NCBI GenBank assembly: GCA_964596345.1
Contig: CAZQSZ010000003.1
Location: forward strand, 434,001 to 498,000
DNA from: CADEDV01 sp964596345
Lineage (GTDB): Bacteria; Bacteroidota; Bacteroidia; Chitinophagales; Chitinophagaceae
Length of the DNA stretch: 64,000 nucleotides
Direction: 5' to 3'
Under the pieces are notes generated by a model, which had not been told where the DNA came from, searched no databases, and saw nothing but the letters and a program-made list of their open reading frames with translations. The position numbers and the translations under genes were made by a program. Shown one piece after another: positions 53,448-61,771 of this stretch. How positions within the stretch are numbered: the stretch's first letter is position 1; every line of letters starts with the position of its first letter.

Positions 53448-54389
53448 TTATTTTTTTAATTTAGGATCATCCTTCTTCCTCCTGATCCGCACCGTCCCAT
53501 TTTTCTCCAGGTTACTGGATAAACGTACTTCAAACCGGTTCTTTCCATCGCTGATCATCATCAGGGCAGTATTGGGAGGGATGGCGCCAAGGTTATCGGC
53601 AAACATCGACAGTTCGTTTTCTATCCTGGCACTGTCTAACACAATATCAAAATGAATGGCACGGGTACTGAGCTTGCGGTTGAAAGCCATCAGTTGCTTA
53701 TTGAAGAAAACAGAAATAGAATCCCCGTCCACTTCACCATTATCATAAAAATCCACTTTCAGCGAATCTGATTCCACTTCAATTTCCTGTGCTATCACAT
53801 TTTCCCGTTCGGTAAATTCTCTTTCTACCACATAATTGATCACTTTGCGCTGGATGACCGTTTCCGGAACTAAGGTATCAAAGGCCGAAGGCGTCCAGAC
53901 CTGGTAGCTTTCTTTATATTCCCGCAAGGCTTTTAAAACAGAATCCTGTTTACTGGCATCTGCATTCAGTTCCAGGTTAAAATTGATATCGGCACACATG
54001 AGCCGGTATTCGGGTAAACTCACAAAGCCGCCGGATAGATTAGAACCAGCTTTGGCCACCCGTAAAGTAGCTCTCAAATTCATCATACAATCCACTTCCA
54101 TATTGGCCCTGGAGCCATAATAGGTAACCGGCACATCATACAAATTGAGCTGGCGGCTCGTGGCATTATAATTACCTTTTACCTGCAGACTGCGAAAGGT
54201 ATTCTTAAAGTAATAATTGAGCACCCCCTTTACATAGTTCTTCTCCGGCTGCAGGATCAGCTCCACCAGGTAATTATTAGCAGAACTGCTGGTCTTTACG
54301 TTGGCATAACCATACCAATAGCCAAAAACTGTTTGCCCGGAAGAGCACAGGGTTAAAAAAAGAAATACAGGCAGGAGGAGTTTCTTCAT
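53448..54389 (-). CDS. Secreted protein of unknown function
   Basis: A 313-residue exported protein, signal to about residue 20 ('CSSGQT'). It is rich in beta strands in the first half ('YLVELILQPEKNYVKGVLNYYF' in part, 'LYDVPVTYYGS') and then has a paired pattern 'EFTERENVIAQEIEVESDSLKVDFYDNGEVDGDSISVFFN' in pieces, with a strand-turn 'VRLSSNLEKNGTVRIRRKKDD' at the end. The region from about 210 to 310 resembles a small beta-sandwich seen in secreted Bacteroidota proteins. The function is unknown. It is convergent with the lipoprotein gene. Confidence 0.6.
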   Translation of the reverse strand: MKKLLLPVFLFLTLCSSGQTVFGYWYGYANVKTSSSANNYLVELILQPEKNYVKGVLNYYFKNTFRSLQVKGNYNATSRQLNLYDVPVTYYGSRANMEVDCMMNLRATLRVAKAGSNLSGGFVSLPEYRLMCADINFNLELNADASKQDSVLKALREYKESYQVWTPSAFDTLVPETVIQRKVINYVVEREFTERENVIAQEIEVESDSLKVDFYDNGEVDGDSISVFFNKQLMAFNRKLSTRAIHFDIVLDSARIENELSMFADNLGAIPPNTALMMISDGKNRFEVRLSSNLEKNGTVRIRRKKDDPKLKK

Positions 54390-54442
54390 GAAGTTCTAAG
54401 ATCGGCAAAAATCATTCCCTAATAAAAGAAAATTGTGAACGG

Positions 54443-54880
54443 TTATTTAATGTAGCGTTTCATTTCCCGGTCCACGTCTTTTTTCTTGATGCTTTCCCGC
54501 TTATCGTAGAGTTTTTTTCCTTTGCCCAGCCCGATCTCGATCTTCATCATACCCTTGTCGTTTAAAAAGATGCGGAGGGGAACAATGGTATAACCCTTCT
54601 CTTTTAATTTGCCTTCCATTTTCCGGATCTCTCTTTTTTGCAACAGCAGTTTCCGGTCCCTTAGCGGATCATGGTTATTGACGGTGCCATGTGAATATTG
54701 GGCAATATGCAGGCTTTTCAGCCACACTTCACCCTGGTGGATGATGCAAAAGCTGTCATTGAAACTGGCTTTTCCTTCCCGCAGCGATTTTACTTCGGTT
54801 CCCAGCAATACCATGCCCGCATCGTATTTGGCATCGATGAAGTATTCGTAATAAGCTGATCTGTTCTTTATCTCGTTCAT
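54443..54880 (-). CDS. smpB: SsrA-binding protein SmpB
   Basis: A 145-residue protein that binds tmRNA in trans-translation to rescue stalled ribosomes. It shows 'NRSAYYEYFIDAKYDAGMVLLGTEVKSLREGKASF' in pieces, 'HIAQYSHGTVNNHDPLRDRKLLLQK' in pieces and the basic tail 'GKGKKLYDKRESIKKKDVDREMKRYIK' in pieces. The start at 'MNEIKN' is used; a Met two codons earlier is equally possible. It lies downstream of accD with its presumed promoter overlapping the accD terminator. Confidence 0.95.
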   Translation of the reverse strand: MNEIKNRSAYYEYFIDAKYDAGMVLLGTEVKSLREGKASFNDSFCIIHQGEVWLKSLHIAQYSHGTVNNHDPLRDRKLLLQKREIRKMEGKLKEKGYTIVPLRIFLNDKGMMKIEIGLGKGKKLYDKRESIKKKDVDREMKRYIK

Positions 54881-54884
54881 GCAC

Positions 54885-54917
54885 AAAAAAAGTAAGAGGC
54901 AAAAATACCTCTTACTA
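54885..54917 (-). terminator. Terminator of accD overlapping the smpB upstream region
   Basis: On the minus strand AGTAAGAGG and CCTCTTACT form a nine-base stem and are followed by seven T residues. The loop reads TATTTTTG on the minus strand, matching the TAnnTTTG -7 consensus, so it may also contain an smpB promoter element. Confidence 0.75.
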
Positions 54918-54936
54918 ACTGATTTTTTATATATGC

Positions 54937-55851
54937 TTAACTTTTGAAGTGCCCCAGCACCACCCCCAGTTTCTCTTTTAATTCTTTTCTGGGCACAATA
55001 AAATCAAGGAAACCATGATCCAGGAGAAACTCGCTGCGCTGGAATCCTTCGGGTAGGTCTTTTTTAATAGTTTCTTTAATAACCCTCGGGCCGGCAAAAC
55101 CAATCAGGGCTCCCGGTTCCGCAATATTCAGATCACCCAGCATACCAAAGGAAGCGGAAATACCTCCAAAAGTAGGGTCGGTGAGCAAAGAGATATAAGG
55201 AAGTTTGGCATCACTCAGTTGCGAGAGCTTACCACTTGTTTTGGCCAATTGCATCAGGGAAAAAGCACTTTCCATCATCCGGGCGCCACCGCTTTTACTG
55301 ATCACCATATAGGCCTGGTTATGCGTAACACAATAATCAACAGCTCTTGAAAATTTTTCACCCATCACACTGCCCAGCGATCCGCCAATAAATTCAAAAT
55401 CCATACAGGCAATCACAATGCCATGGCCGTTTATGGTTCCTGTTGCCACCCGCATGGAATCTTTCAGGTCGGTTTTACTCCAGATATCTTCCAGTCTTTT
55501 CTTGTAAGGCTTCAGGTCAGTAAATTCCAGGAAGTCTTTGCTGCGGATATTTTCAAACAATTCGGTGAATTCGCCATTATCATACAACAGTTCAAAATAC
55601 TCCTGGCTGTTGATGCGGTGGTGGTAGCTGCATTTGGGGCACACGAAAAGATGTTCTCTCAATTCAGTGACGGTGCAGATATAATTGCATTCGGGGCATT
55701 TGGTCCAGAGTCCTTCCGGGGTTTCTTTCTTTTCTGAGGTCTTGGTGTTAATTCCTTTCTTGATGCGTTTGAACCAGCTGGTCTTGTTTTCTTCTGTTTT
55801 TCCTTCCTCACCTGCCAGGTTCGCATCAAAATCTTCAATTTTTTTGGCCAT
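54937..55851 (-). CDS. accD: Acetyl-CoA carboxylase carboxyltransferase subunit beta
   Basis: A 304-residue subunit of acetyl-CoA carboxylase, making malonyl-CoA for fatty acid synthesis. N-terminal extension of about 45 charged residues, then the zinc finger 'CPEC' (Cys52/55) and 'CPKC' (Cys71/74), and the crotonase-like core with 'GTINGHGIVIACMDFEFIGGSLGSVMGEK' in pieces, 'SGGARMMES' and 'LTDPTFGGISASF' (oxyanion and biotin loops). Length and layout are typical. It is a single gene with a TATATTTG element upstream; accA is not in the window. Confidence 0.96.
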   Translation of the reverse strand: MAKKIEDFDANLAGEEGKTEENKTSWFKRIKKGINTKTSEKKETPEGLWTKCPECNYICTVTELREHLFVCPKCSYHHRINSQEYFELLYDNGEFTELFENIRSKDFLEFTDLKPYKKRLEDIWSKTDLKDSMRVATGTINGHGIVIACMDFEFIGGSLGSVMGEKFSRAVDYCVTHNQAYMVISKSGGARMMESAFSLMQLAKTSGKLSQLSDAKLPYISLLTDPTFGGISASFGMLGDLNIAEPGALIGFAGPRVIKETIKKDLPEGFQRSEFLLDHGFLDFIVPRKELKEKLGVVLGHFKS

Positions 55852-55870
55852 AACCTTTGTAGTTAGAGCA

Positions 55871-55878
55871 CAAATATA
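55871..55878 (-). promoter_or_regulatory. accD: Probable -7 element (TATATTTG) of accD
   Basis: Reads TATATTTG on the minus strand, 19 bases before the accD ATG. Matches TAnnTTTG. No clear TTTG -33 box. Confidence 0.45.
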
Positions 55879-55950
55879 GGGATTGTAAGGTTACTAATAC
55901 TGGTCAGCTGCCGGTGGCTAAATACATGGAAGACAATGCCTCAGGGGCGA

Positions 55951-56307
55951 TCAGTTATTCGGGGCACCGCTGTCGATCCAGCAGAGGATCGCATTCTTTT
56001 GCGCCGTGGTTAACGTGGTATTGCGGGGCATATTCCCGGAAGCCACATTGGTACGGATCGTGGCCCGGGCACTGAAGACCTGTGCATAGTTGGTCAGCGG
56101 ACCGGGGCCGTTTACACTGGCCACGTTATGGCAATCAACCTGGTTGCAGGTAGCTTGTATAATAGGATTTACATCAGCCGCCCATGCTTTATTGGTTACC
56201 GTGGCGCAATCAAGCGGGGGAGTGTTGCTGCCACCATTATCCTTGCTGCAGGAATTAAAAATAAATGCTGCTGTTGCCAGACTTAGAATGATCAGTGCCT
56301 TTTTCAT
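55951..56307 (-). CDS. Small cytochrome c-like lipoprotein
   Basis: A 118-residue lipoprotein with signal 'FIFNSC' (Cys20). The mature part has 'WAADVNPIIQATCNQVDCHNV', a heme motif of the CX4CH form (Cys-Asn-Gln-Val-Asp-Cys-His) instead of CxxCH, then 'SGNMPRNTTLTTAQKNAILCWIDSGAPNN' in part. The Met in 'GNMPR' and the final 'WIDSGAP' are typical of the small Bacteroidota/planctomycete-type cytochrome-like lipoproteins. It may carry a c-type heme in the periplasm; the wider spacing makes that unsure. Confidence 0.72.
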   Translation of the reverse strand: MKKALIILSLATAAFIFNSCSKDNGGSNTPPLDCATVTNKAWAADVNPIIQATCNQVDCHNVASVNGPGPLTNYAQVFSARATIRTNVASGNMPRNTTLTTAQKNAILCWIDSGAPNN

Positions 56308-56395
56308 GTTTTCGTTGGTTGGTAAAGGATTTTCTGATAACTAATAACGGCAAAAGTTTAACCAAAGTTGCTCTGAATGCTGGTTTCTGAAAAAA

Positions 56396-57280
56396 TTAAA
56401 TGATCTCGGCCACATGCCGGTGAATATTTTGTGCCAGTTTATCAGTGGGCACATCATTCTCATCGCCGCCAAAGGGGTCTTCAATTTCTTCAGCGATCAA
56501 TTCCAAACTGGCGAGCACATAAAAAACAAACGCCACTACCGGAACTACGTAAAAGCCCAGCTGGAAAACATAACCAAACGGAAGCGTCATGATATAAAAG
56601 AAAATAAATTTCTTGATGAACACACTATAGGAAAAAGGGATCGGGGTGTTCTTGATCCGTTCGCAGGCACCGCAGATATCGGTGAAGGATTGCAGTTCTG
56701 TATTCAGGTAAAGCAATTGTTCACCGGAAATTTTATTTTCCTTATACAATTGCTGGATATGCTGGTACATCAATAAGGCGATCTGGTTAGGAATATGCTT
56801 CTCGGTATCTATCTTACTGAATACATGCTTGTGTTCTTCGTCTTCAAATAACTCGATCCTTGTTTGTTCACGGCGTAAATGATTGTGCAGGGCAAAGGCA
56901 TAGGCTGGGATGATCTTCCGGAAAAAAGAACGCTGGCTTTTTTCCTCGGCTGGTAAAATAGCTGCCAGTTTCAAGGCCAGGTTACGGCTGTTGTTGACCA
57001 GCGACCCCCAGAGTTTGCGTCCTTCCCACCAGCGGTCGTAAGCAGTATTGGTGCGAAAAACGAGTAGCATTGAAATCGCAAAACCCAGCAGGGAATGCAT
57101 CAGGGGAATATTCCTGACATAACTGTTGGAAGAGAGTTTCCAGTATTCCAGCTCCAGGTAAGCAACAATAGCAGAATAGATACAGATGCCAATGATCAGC
57201 TTGCCAAGCTGGCGGAAGGTATCTGCTTTATGAAAACGAAAGATAAAAGTAAACCAGTCTTTGGGATTGTAGGAGATCAT
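56396..57280 (-). CDS. Bestrophin family membrane protein (UPF0187)
   Basis: A 294-residue membrane protein, a bacterial bestrophin. It shows 'NPKDWFTFIFRFHKADTFRQLGKLI' in pieces, 'FRTNTAYDRWWEGRKLWGSLVNNSRNLA' in pieces (the family's core), and 'PFGGDENDVPTDKLA' near the end. Four transmembrane helices. Bestrophins form pentameric anion channels in the membrane. The start at 'MISYNPKDW' is preferred over a long Cys-rich N-terminus. It diverges from the GH16 gene. Confidence 0.93.
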   Translation of the reverse strand: MISYNPKDWFTFIFRFHKADTFRQLGKLIIGICIYSAIVAYLELEYWKLSSNSYVRNIPLMHSLLGFAISMLLVFRTNTAYDRWWEGRKLWGSLVNNSRNLALKLAAILPAEEKSQRSFFRKIIPAYAFALHNHLRREQTRIELFEDEEHKHVFSKIDTEKHIPNQIALLMYQHIQQLYKENKISGEQLLYLNTELQSFTDICGACERIKNTPIPFSYSVFIKKFIFFYIMTLPFGYVFQLGFYVVPVVAFVFYVLASLELIAEEIEDPFGGDENDVPTDKLAQNIHRHVAEII

Positions 57281-57339
57281 GCAAGGCTCTTTTATCAAAA
57301 ATAAACATTGGAGAGGTGATTTTGTCCGAAATTCAGGGC

Positions 57340-58137
57340 ATGAAAAAGCTATTTCTTTTTGTAAGCATCTGCAGCGGTTTGCTCGCCTGCCAGTCAAACC
57401 CTAAAATGGCGGAGGAAAAATATAAACTGGTATGGAGTGATGAATTCAATACCGCAGGTTTGCCCGACAGCAGTAAATGGAATTATGATGTGGGTGGTCA
57501 TGGCTGGGGCAACCAGGAATTACAGTATTATACAGCCAACCGGCTAGAGAATGCAAGGATGGAAGGAGGTAATCTTATCATCGAAGCAAGAAAAGAAAAT
57601 TGGGAAGGGATGAATTATACTTCAGCCCGGTTAGTTACCAAAGGAAAGGCTGAATGGCAATACGGTAAAATAGAAGTGAGGGCCAAACTGCCTTCAGGTC
57701 TTGGCACCTGGCCGGCTATCTGGATGCTGGGAGCCACCACGCCGTTGGTATGGCCGGATGATGGCGAGATCGATATTATGGAGCATGTGGGTTTTAACCC
57801 CGGCTATATTCATGGTTCTGTGCACTGCAAAAAATATTACCATAGTATCGGCACCCAAAAAACGGATACGGTGCATATACCTGATTATTCAGAGCAATTT
57901 CATGTGTATGGCACCGAGTGGGATAAAGACAGTGTGAAAGTATCAGTAGATGGAACTATCTATTTCCGGTTTGCGAACGAACGAAGCGGATACGAAGCAT
58001 GGCCTTTTGATAATAAAATGTACCTGCTGCTGAACGTAGCTTTTGGCGGCACCTGGGGCGGGCAAAAAGGGATCAATGATTCCATCCTGCCGCAACGGAT
58101 GGAGGTGGATTATGTGAAAGTGTACCAGCAGCAATAA
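57340..58137 (+). CDS. GH16 glycoside hydrolase lipoprotein (laminarinase-like)
   Basis: A 265-residue exported enzyme of GH16, hydrolysing beta-1,3 (or mixed-linked) glucans or related galactans. Lipobox 'LLAC' (Cys17). Domain begins 'LVWSDEFNTAGLPDSSKWNYD' in pieces. The catalytic motif is 'DGEIDIMEHVG' with Glu143 (nucleophile), Asp145 and Glu148 (acid/base). 'GTWPAIWMLG' and 'LLLNVAFGGTWGGQ' are standard. It has no extra binding module. It converges with the following lipoprotein gene, with three bases between. Confidence 0.94.
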   Translation: MKKLFLFVSICSGLLACQSNPKMAEEKYKLVWSDEFNTAGLPDSSKWNYDVGGHGWGNQELQYYTANRLENARMEGGNLIIEARKENWEGMNYTSARLVTKGKAEWQYGKIEVRAKLPSGLGTWPAIWMLGATTPLVWPDDGEIDIMEHVGFNPGYIHGSVHCKKYYHSIGTQKTDTVHIPDYSEQFHVYGTEWDKDSVKVSVDGTIYFRFANERSGYEAWPFDNKMYLLLNVAFGGTWGGQKGINDSILPQRMEVDYVKVYQQQ

Positions 58138-58140
58138 AAG

Positions 58141-58629
58141 TTATTGCCGTTGGAAATTCCTGAAATCTTCCCGGCGGAACGTTCCTGGTGCTGCATGATC
58201 GCCTTCTTCGAACGAATAATTTACGAAGCGGATATTTTTTAATTCAGTAAGATTAAATGTACTGACCGCCATATACTCAGCAGCACCGCTGCTGCCCATC
58301 CGCTGGGTCAGGAATTCACTGTTGGGAATAGCCGTATAAATAGTGTCGTTGGAAATCTTGATTAACTCCAGCTGTACATTTTCCCAGGCTGCATTCATCG
58401 CACTGATCAGTTCTGCTGCAGTAAGACTATCTGTATTGACCTGCCGTTGTTGTTTCAGCAGGTAATTGCCGCTGAGGCTGTCATAGACCGTAGTCCAGGC
58501 CAGTTTTTCTTCAGGGGATACAGCTATTTCCAACGCACCTGTGGTATCCACTGCATCTTCCGGTGCTGCCTCGTTATTACAGGCTGCTGAAAAGAACATT
58601 ACAAAGAGGGGAAGAAATATTTTTCTCAT
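58141..58629 (-). CDS. Small lipoprotein, unknown function
   Basis: A 162-residue lipoprotein with lipid site in 'FFSAAC' (Cys17), an acidic N-terminal linker ('EAAPEDAVDTTG') and a folded part with 'EKLAWTTVYDSLSGNYLLKQQRQV' in pieces and 'YTAIPNSEFLTQRMGSSGAAEYMAVSTFNLTE' in pieces. No domain is recognised. It is convergent with the GH16 gene and separated from dps by 89 bases. Confidence 0.6.
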   Translation of the reverse strand: MRKIFLPLFVMFFSAACNNEAAPEDAVDTTGALEIAVSPEEKLAWTTVYDSLSGNYLLKQQRQVNTDSLTAAELISAMNAAWENVQLELIKISNDTIYTAIPNSEFLTQRMGSSGAAEYMAVSTFNLTELKNIRFVNYSFEEGDHAAPGTFRREDFRNFQRQ

Positions 58630-58718
58630 CCCTAAAAATAAGAACCGCTTCCCGGTTGGTAAAACAATTACCGTTAAAATTCCCTGATAAGAATCTTAGA
58701 TATAGATTAAAATTGCTT

Positions 58719-59195
58719 TTACTTTTTCAAGAACGCCGAATACATCCATACTAATTTTTCCTGTGCCCGGATATAATCACTCATCAGGGCATTGGTACCT
58801 TCATCATTGGTTTCTGCTGATAAGGATAAGAGGTTCCGCTGGATACCAATGATCACTTTGAATGAATTCAGGATATCAGTTACTGCCTTCAGACCATCAG
58901 ATACCTGGCTGCTTTCAGCAATCGCTGATACTTTTTTATAATCAGAATATTTATGATTGGGAGAATGTCCCAGGGTGAGTATGCGTTCCGCCACTTCATC
59001 AATTTTCAATAAGAGATCATTATACAGTTCTTCAAATTTCAAATGTAATTCAAAGAATTTTTCGCCTTTGATATTCCAGTGATAACCTCTTACATTCTGG
59101 TAAAAGATGGAGTAGTTGGCCAGCAGCTCATTAAGTTGCCCGGCCAGTAAAGCGGATTTTTTACTGTCTAATCCTATTGCATTCAGATTTTTCAT
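58719..59195 (-). CDS. dps: Dps-family DNA-protection/ferritin-like protein
   Basis: A 158-residue four-helix ferritin-like protein that stores iron and shields DNA in starvation or oxidative stress. The inter-subunit ferroxidase ligands fit the family: His39 in 'NVRGYHWNIKG', His51 in 'ELHLKFEELY', Asp66 and Glu70 in 'KIDEVAER'. The N-terminus is short. It is a single gene with TAATTTTG upstream (minus strand). Confidence 0.95.
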   Translation of the reverse strand: MKNLNAIGLDSKKSALLAGQLNELLANYSIFYQNVRGYHWNIKGEKFFELHLKFEELYNDLLLKIDEVAERILTLGHSPNHKYSDYKKVSAIAESSQVSDGLKAVTDILNSFKVIIGIQRNLLSLSAETNDEGTNALMSDYIRAQEKLVWMYSAFLKK

Positions 59196-59208
59196 ATTCC
59201 TTTTTTTT

Positions 59209-59216
59209 CAAAATTA
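59209..59216 (-). promoter_or_regulatory. dps: Possible -7 element (TAATTTTG) of dps
   Basis: Minus-strand TAATTTTG, 13 bases before the dps ATG, matching TAnnTTTG. No clear -33 box. Confidence 0.35.
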
Positions 59217-59248
59217 CAGCAGGATGGTTGATCTGAATGTGATATTTG

Positions 59249-60529
59249 TCAGCCTGGTGGATTAAGTTTCTTTCGCCAGGGCTGCATTTTAAAATAGGTG
59301 AGTGACCGCCAGATCCATTCAAAAGGCCCGTACTGGTAGTTTCTCATCCACCATTTACTGATATAGACCTGGATGATAAAGAAAATGATACCGGCCGCAA
59401 AGCTGATACTATTGCCTATTTCTCCCAGTTGGTTAAAACCATAACCATAGAACAGCAATAAGCCGAAAATAGTTTGGGTCAGGTAAGTGGTCAGTCCCAT
59501 CCTGCCTAACTGGGCAAGACCAGCAAGGAATTTCCCTGCTCTCACCCGTTGCGCCAGCAACAGGAATCCACCGGCATAAACCATGCTGAAGCTGATATAA
59601 TGAATATCAATTAAGACAGAAGCCAGTAAACTGTAAATGTTGAAGGAAAGAAACAGGCTTTCACCAAAGACCCCATAGATCACCAAAGCAAAAATGGAAA
59701 CGGCCAGGGAAATCCAAAACCACTTTTTTATTTTCTTCTTATACTGTGGCAGGGTTTCAAAAATTTTATTGCGTCCCGCATACAGGCCTAACAGGAAAAG
59801 ACCCAGTGTAACGAACAAGCGTCCTGAAAAAACCTGGAACTCCAGTTTGGTTTGAAGATCTTTTGAAATATTCCAGCGGGCAATACCTATATAATCACCC
59901 TGCTTTATCATATTATAATAAACAGTGGCATCCTGCTGCATTTTATCCGGGGGATTATTGGCCTGGGGTTGTTGCTCAGTTGCCGGCTGATTACTGATCC
60001 TGGCAAACTCAATTGTTCTCACAATAAGACCGGGCCCGTTGAACATAAAGAAGAAAGCGACGATGAGCAGCACTTTGTTTCCTGCCTTATGAAATAACAA
60101 TAGCACAAAACCAAGTGCAGCATAAATGGTAAGTATATCACCCCGGTAGTGCATATGGTGAAGGAAACCGATGGCAAATAGTAAAATCAGCCGCCAGGCA
60201 AAACGACCTATGAAGGGTTGCCCTTTTTCTTTAGCATTCAGCAATTGAATAGCAAAACTTAGCCCGAACAGGAAGGAAAAAATCGTATAGAATTTACCAA
60301 AGATGAAAATATCATGAAATAACTGTAGACCCTGGTCAAACCCGTTTTTGATAGCAAACTGTTCATGGCCGGGTGGCGGGTCTCCCGCATAATACTGGTT
60401 GCAAAAATGGGCCAGGATAATACCCAGCAAGGAAAACCCGCGGAGCATATCCACGATATCAATACGTTGTTTGGCTGCAGCAATTGGTTTCATTTCATTG
60501 GTTTGAGACGGTAATAAGCTGTCATGCAT
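59249..60529 (-). CDS. DUF418 membrane protein
   Basis: A 426-residue integral membrane protein with about ten hydrophobic segments. It has 'RIDIVDMLRGFSLLGIILAHFCNQY' in pieces at the start (the signature of the DUF418/acyltransferase-3-like group), 'YTIFSFLFGLSFAIQL', 'LLGLYAGRNKIFETLP', and the end 'AGIIFFIIQVYISKWWMRNYQYGPFEWIWRSLTYF' in pieces. Members may transport or modify envelope components, but no function is established. The gap before the next upstream gene is 135 bases. Confidence 0.9.
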   Translation of the reverse strand: MHDSLLPSQTNEMKPIAAAKQRIDIVDMLRGFSLLGIILAHFCNQYYAGDPPPGHEQFAIKNGFDQGLQLFHDIFIFGKFYTIFSFLFGLSFAIQLLNAKEKGQPFIGRFAWRLILLFAIGFLHHMHYRGDILTIYAALGFVLLLFHKAGNKVLLIVAFFFMFNGPGLIVRTIEFARISNQPATEQQPQANNPPDKMQQDATVYYNMIKQGDYIGIARWNISKDLQTKLEFQVFSGRLFVTLGLFLLGLYAGRNKIFETLPQYKKKIKKWFWISLAVSIFALVIYGVFGESLFLSFNIYSLLASVLIDIHYISFSMVYAGGFLLLAQRVRAGKFLAGLAQLGRMGLTTYLTQTIFGLLLFYGYGFNQLGEIGNSISFAAGIIFFIIQVYISKWWMRNYQYGPFEWIWRSLTYFKMQPWRKKLNPPG

Positions 60530-60664
60530 CTAAACTATAGTTTCCGCCTGCATTCTCCCGGTTTAAAAGGATGAAGGGAGAATTGAGCAGATATATTGAC
60601 GATCAGGGCGAATGAAATGTTACCGGGTAGTGATAAAAGCTGCTGGCTAATCGGCGAAAAACCA

Positions 60665-61096
60665 TCAATCTTTTTTGGTGGAATGGATCAATTCAATTTT
60701 CCACCGGCCATTGATCTTCCTGCAAATGCAGCTTTCCAGCCAGCTGTATTTTTTGGTTGTATTATTTTCTTCAATGGTGGAATACAGTGTGTAAACAGCA
60801 TAGGCTATATCATCAGTAATACGGATAGTAACAAACGTAAAGGAGTCGGTGCGGACGATCTTCCGGCTGGAATTTTTACGAAAGTAATTACTTTCATCTG
60901 CCAGGGTCTGCAGTTCCCCGTTTTCCAGCAGGAGGTAATTGCTGGTGCAATTTTGAAGATGTTTTTCCAGGTTCCAGTTGCCTAATGTTTTATAATCGTC
61001 AATAAGGAGCCGGGCAACGGCTACAGAATCCGGGTTTTGCTGGGAAATGCTACTAAGGCTGATCAGTAAGCCGGAAAGGATAAGCAGGTATTTCAT
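60665..61096 (-). CDS. Secreted NTF2-like/SnoaL-type protein
   Basis: A 143-residue exported protein with a signal peptide to about residue 19 ('LISLSSISQQ'). The mature part has 'ARLLIDDYKTLGNWNLEKHLQN' in part, 'YLLLENGELQTLADES', then strands with 'SFTFVTIRITDDIAYAVYTLYSTIEENN' in pieces and the last strand 'CRKINGRWKIELIHST', the cone-shaped NTF2/DUF4440 type fold. The C-terminal 'W-K-I-x-x-I-H-S-T' is characteristic. It lacks a clear catalytic set. Role unknown. Confidence 0.8.
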   Translation of the reverse strand: MKYLLILSGLLISLSSISQQNPDSVAVARLLIDDYKTLGNWNLEKHLQNCTSNYLLLENGELQTLADESNYFRKNSSRKIVRTDSFTFVTIRITDDIAYAVYTLYSTIEENNTTKKYSWLESCICRKINGRWKIELIHSTKKD

Positions 61097-61131
61097 TTAC
61101 AGGTTTTTTTGTAATTAATTCTACATAGCCC

Positions 61132-61221
61132 TTATCTCACTTTATGCGCTTCCATATCGATCTTGATCAGTTGTCCTTCTATGACCAGGACTTTAAGGTA
61201 AACCCGGTATTGATAGGATAG
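61132..61221 (-). pseudogene. Possible 3' remnant of a lost gene
   Basis: Between the NTF2-like and GNAT genes an open frame without a start encodes about 28 protein-like residues ('YQYRVYLKVLVIEGQLIK', then 'IDMEAHKVR') ending in TAA. The pattern of charged and hydrophobic residues looks like a strand-rich protein end rather than random sequence. Nothing upstream continues it: the GNAT gene follows directly. It may be the tail of a gene cut off by a past deletion, or chance. Confidence 0.3.
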
Positions 61222-61226
61222 TTATA

Positions 61227-61709
61227 TTAAACCAGTTTATAAATAAATTCTTCAATGTCGGCCTGCCTGGCGTTGGCAAAACCTTTGTCGGTTCCCACTT
61301 TTTCGAAGCCTGCTTTTTCCAGCACTTTTTGAGAACCCCAATTATCAAAGGCGGTACGTCCGCAAAGCGGCCTTGTAGTTTCGAGGACCAGGAATTTTTT
61401 AAGCGCTGTGCTGGCAATGCCTTTTCCCCAGTATTGCCTGTCGATCCAGTAGGTGATCTCTGCTTCGCCTTCTATTTCAAATTTGGCTATACTCCCGGCG
61501 ATGCTGTTGTTGACAAGAATGGTCTGGTTGTTTACAGTGGGGTTGCCCAGCAGTGCTGTGTATTTAGCCAGGTAGGCGGTTTTATCAGCCGGGTCTTTTG
61601 CGGTGAAAGCAGCTAAGTGATTGGCTTCCGGGTCAAGCTGGAACAAAAAGAGTTTTTCCAGGTCAGCAATTTCAGTGGGCCGTAATAAGATATGCAGCGG
61701 GTCTGTCAT
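61227..61709 (-). CDS. GNAT family N-acetyltransferase (RimJ/RimL-like)
   Basis: A 160-residue acetyltransferase. 'LLRPTEIADLEKLFLFQLDPEANHLAAF' in pieces at the start, 'ITYWIDRQYWGKGIASTALKKFL' in part is the acetyl-CoA-binding motif A ('WGKGIAS'), 'RTAFDNWGSQKVLEKAGFEKVG' in pieces is motif B. The RimJ/RimL type acetylates proteins or small amines; the substrate is unknown. It is the last normal-composition gene before the AT-rich units. Confidence 0.9.
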   Translation of the reverse strand: MTDPLHILLRPTEIADLEKLFLFQLDPEANHLAAFTAKDPADKTAYLAKYTALLGNPTVNNQTILVNNSIAGSIAKFEIEGEAEITYWIDRQYWGKGIASTALKKFLVLETTRPLCGRTAFDNWGSQKVLEKAGFEKVGTDKGFANARQADIEEFIYKLV

Positions 61710-61756
61710 TGCTTTGTTTGTAGTTGAGTTTTGCGAGTTTTTTTTACACAGTTCAT

Positions 61757-61771
61757 GTTAGCGGTTGTGCC
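61757..61771. repeat. Left end of 15-bp inverted repeat around the propeller gene
   Basis: GTTAGCGGTTGTGCC here is the reverse complement (14 of 15) of GGCATAACCGCTAAC at 62758-62772. It includes the stop codon and last three codons of the propeller gene. Confidence 0.75.
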
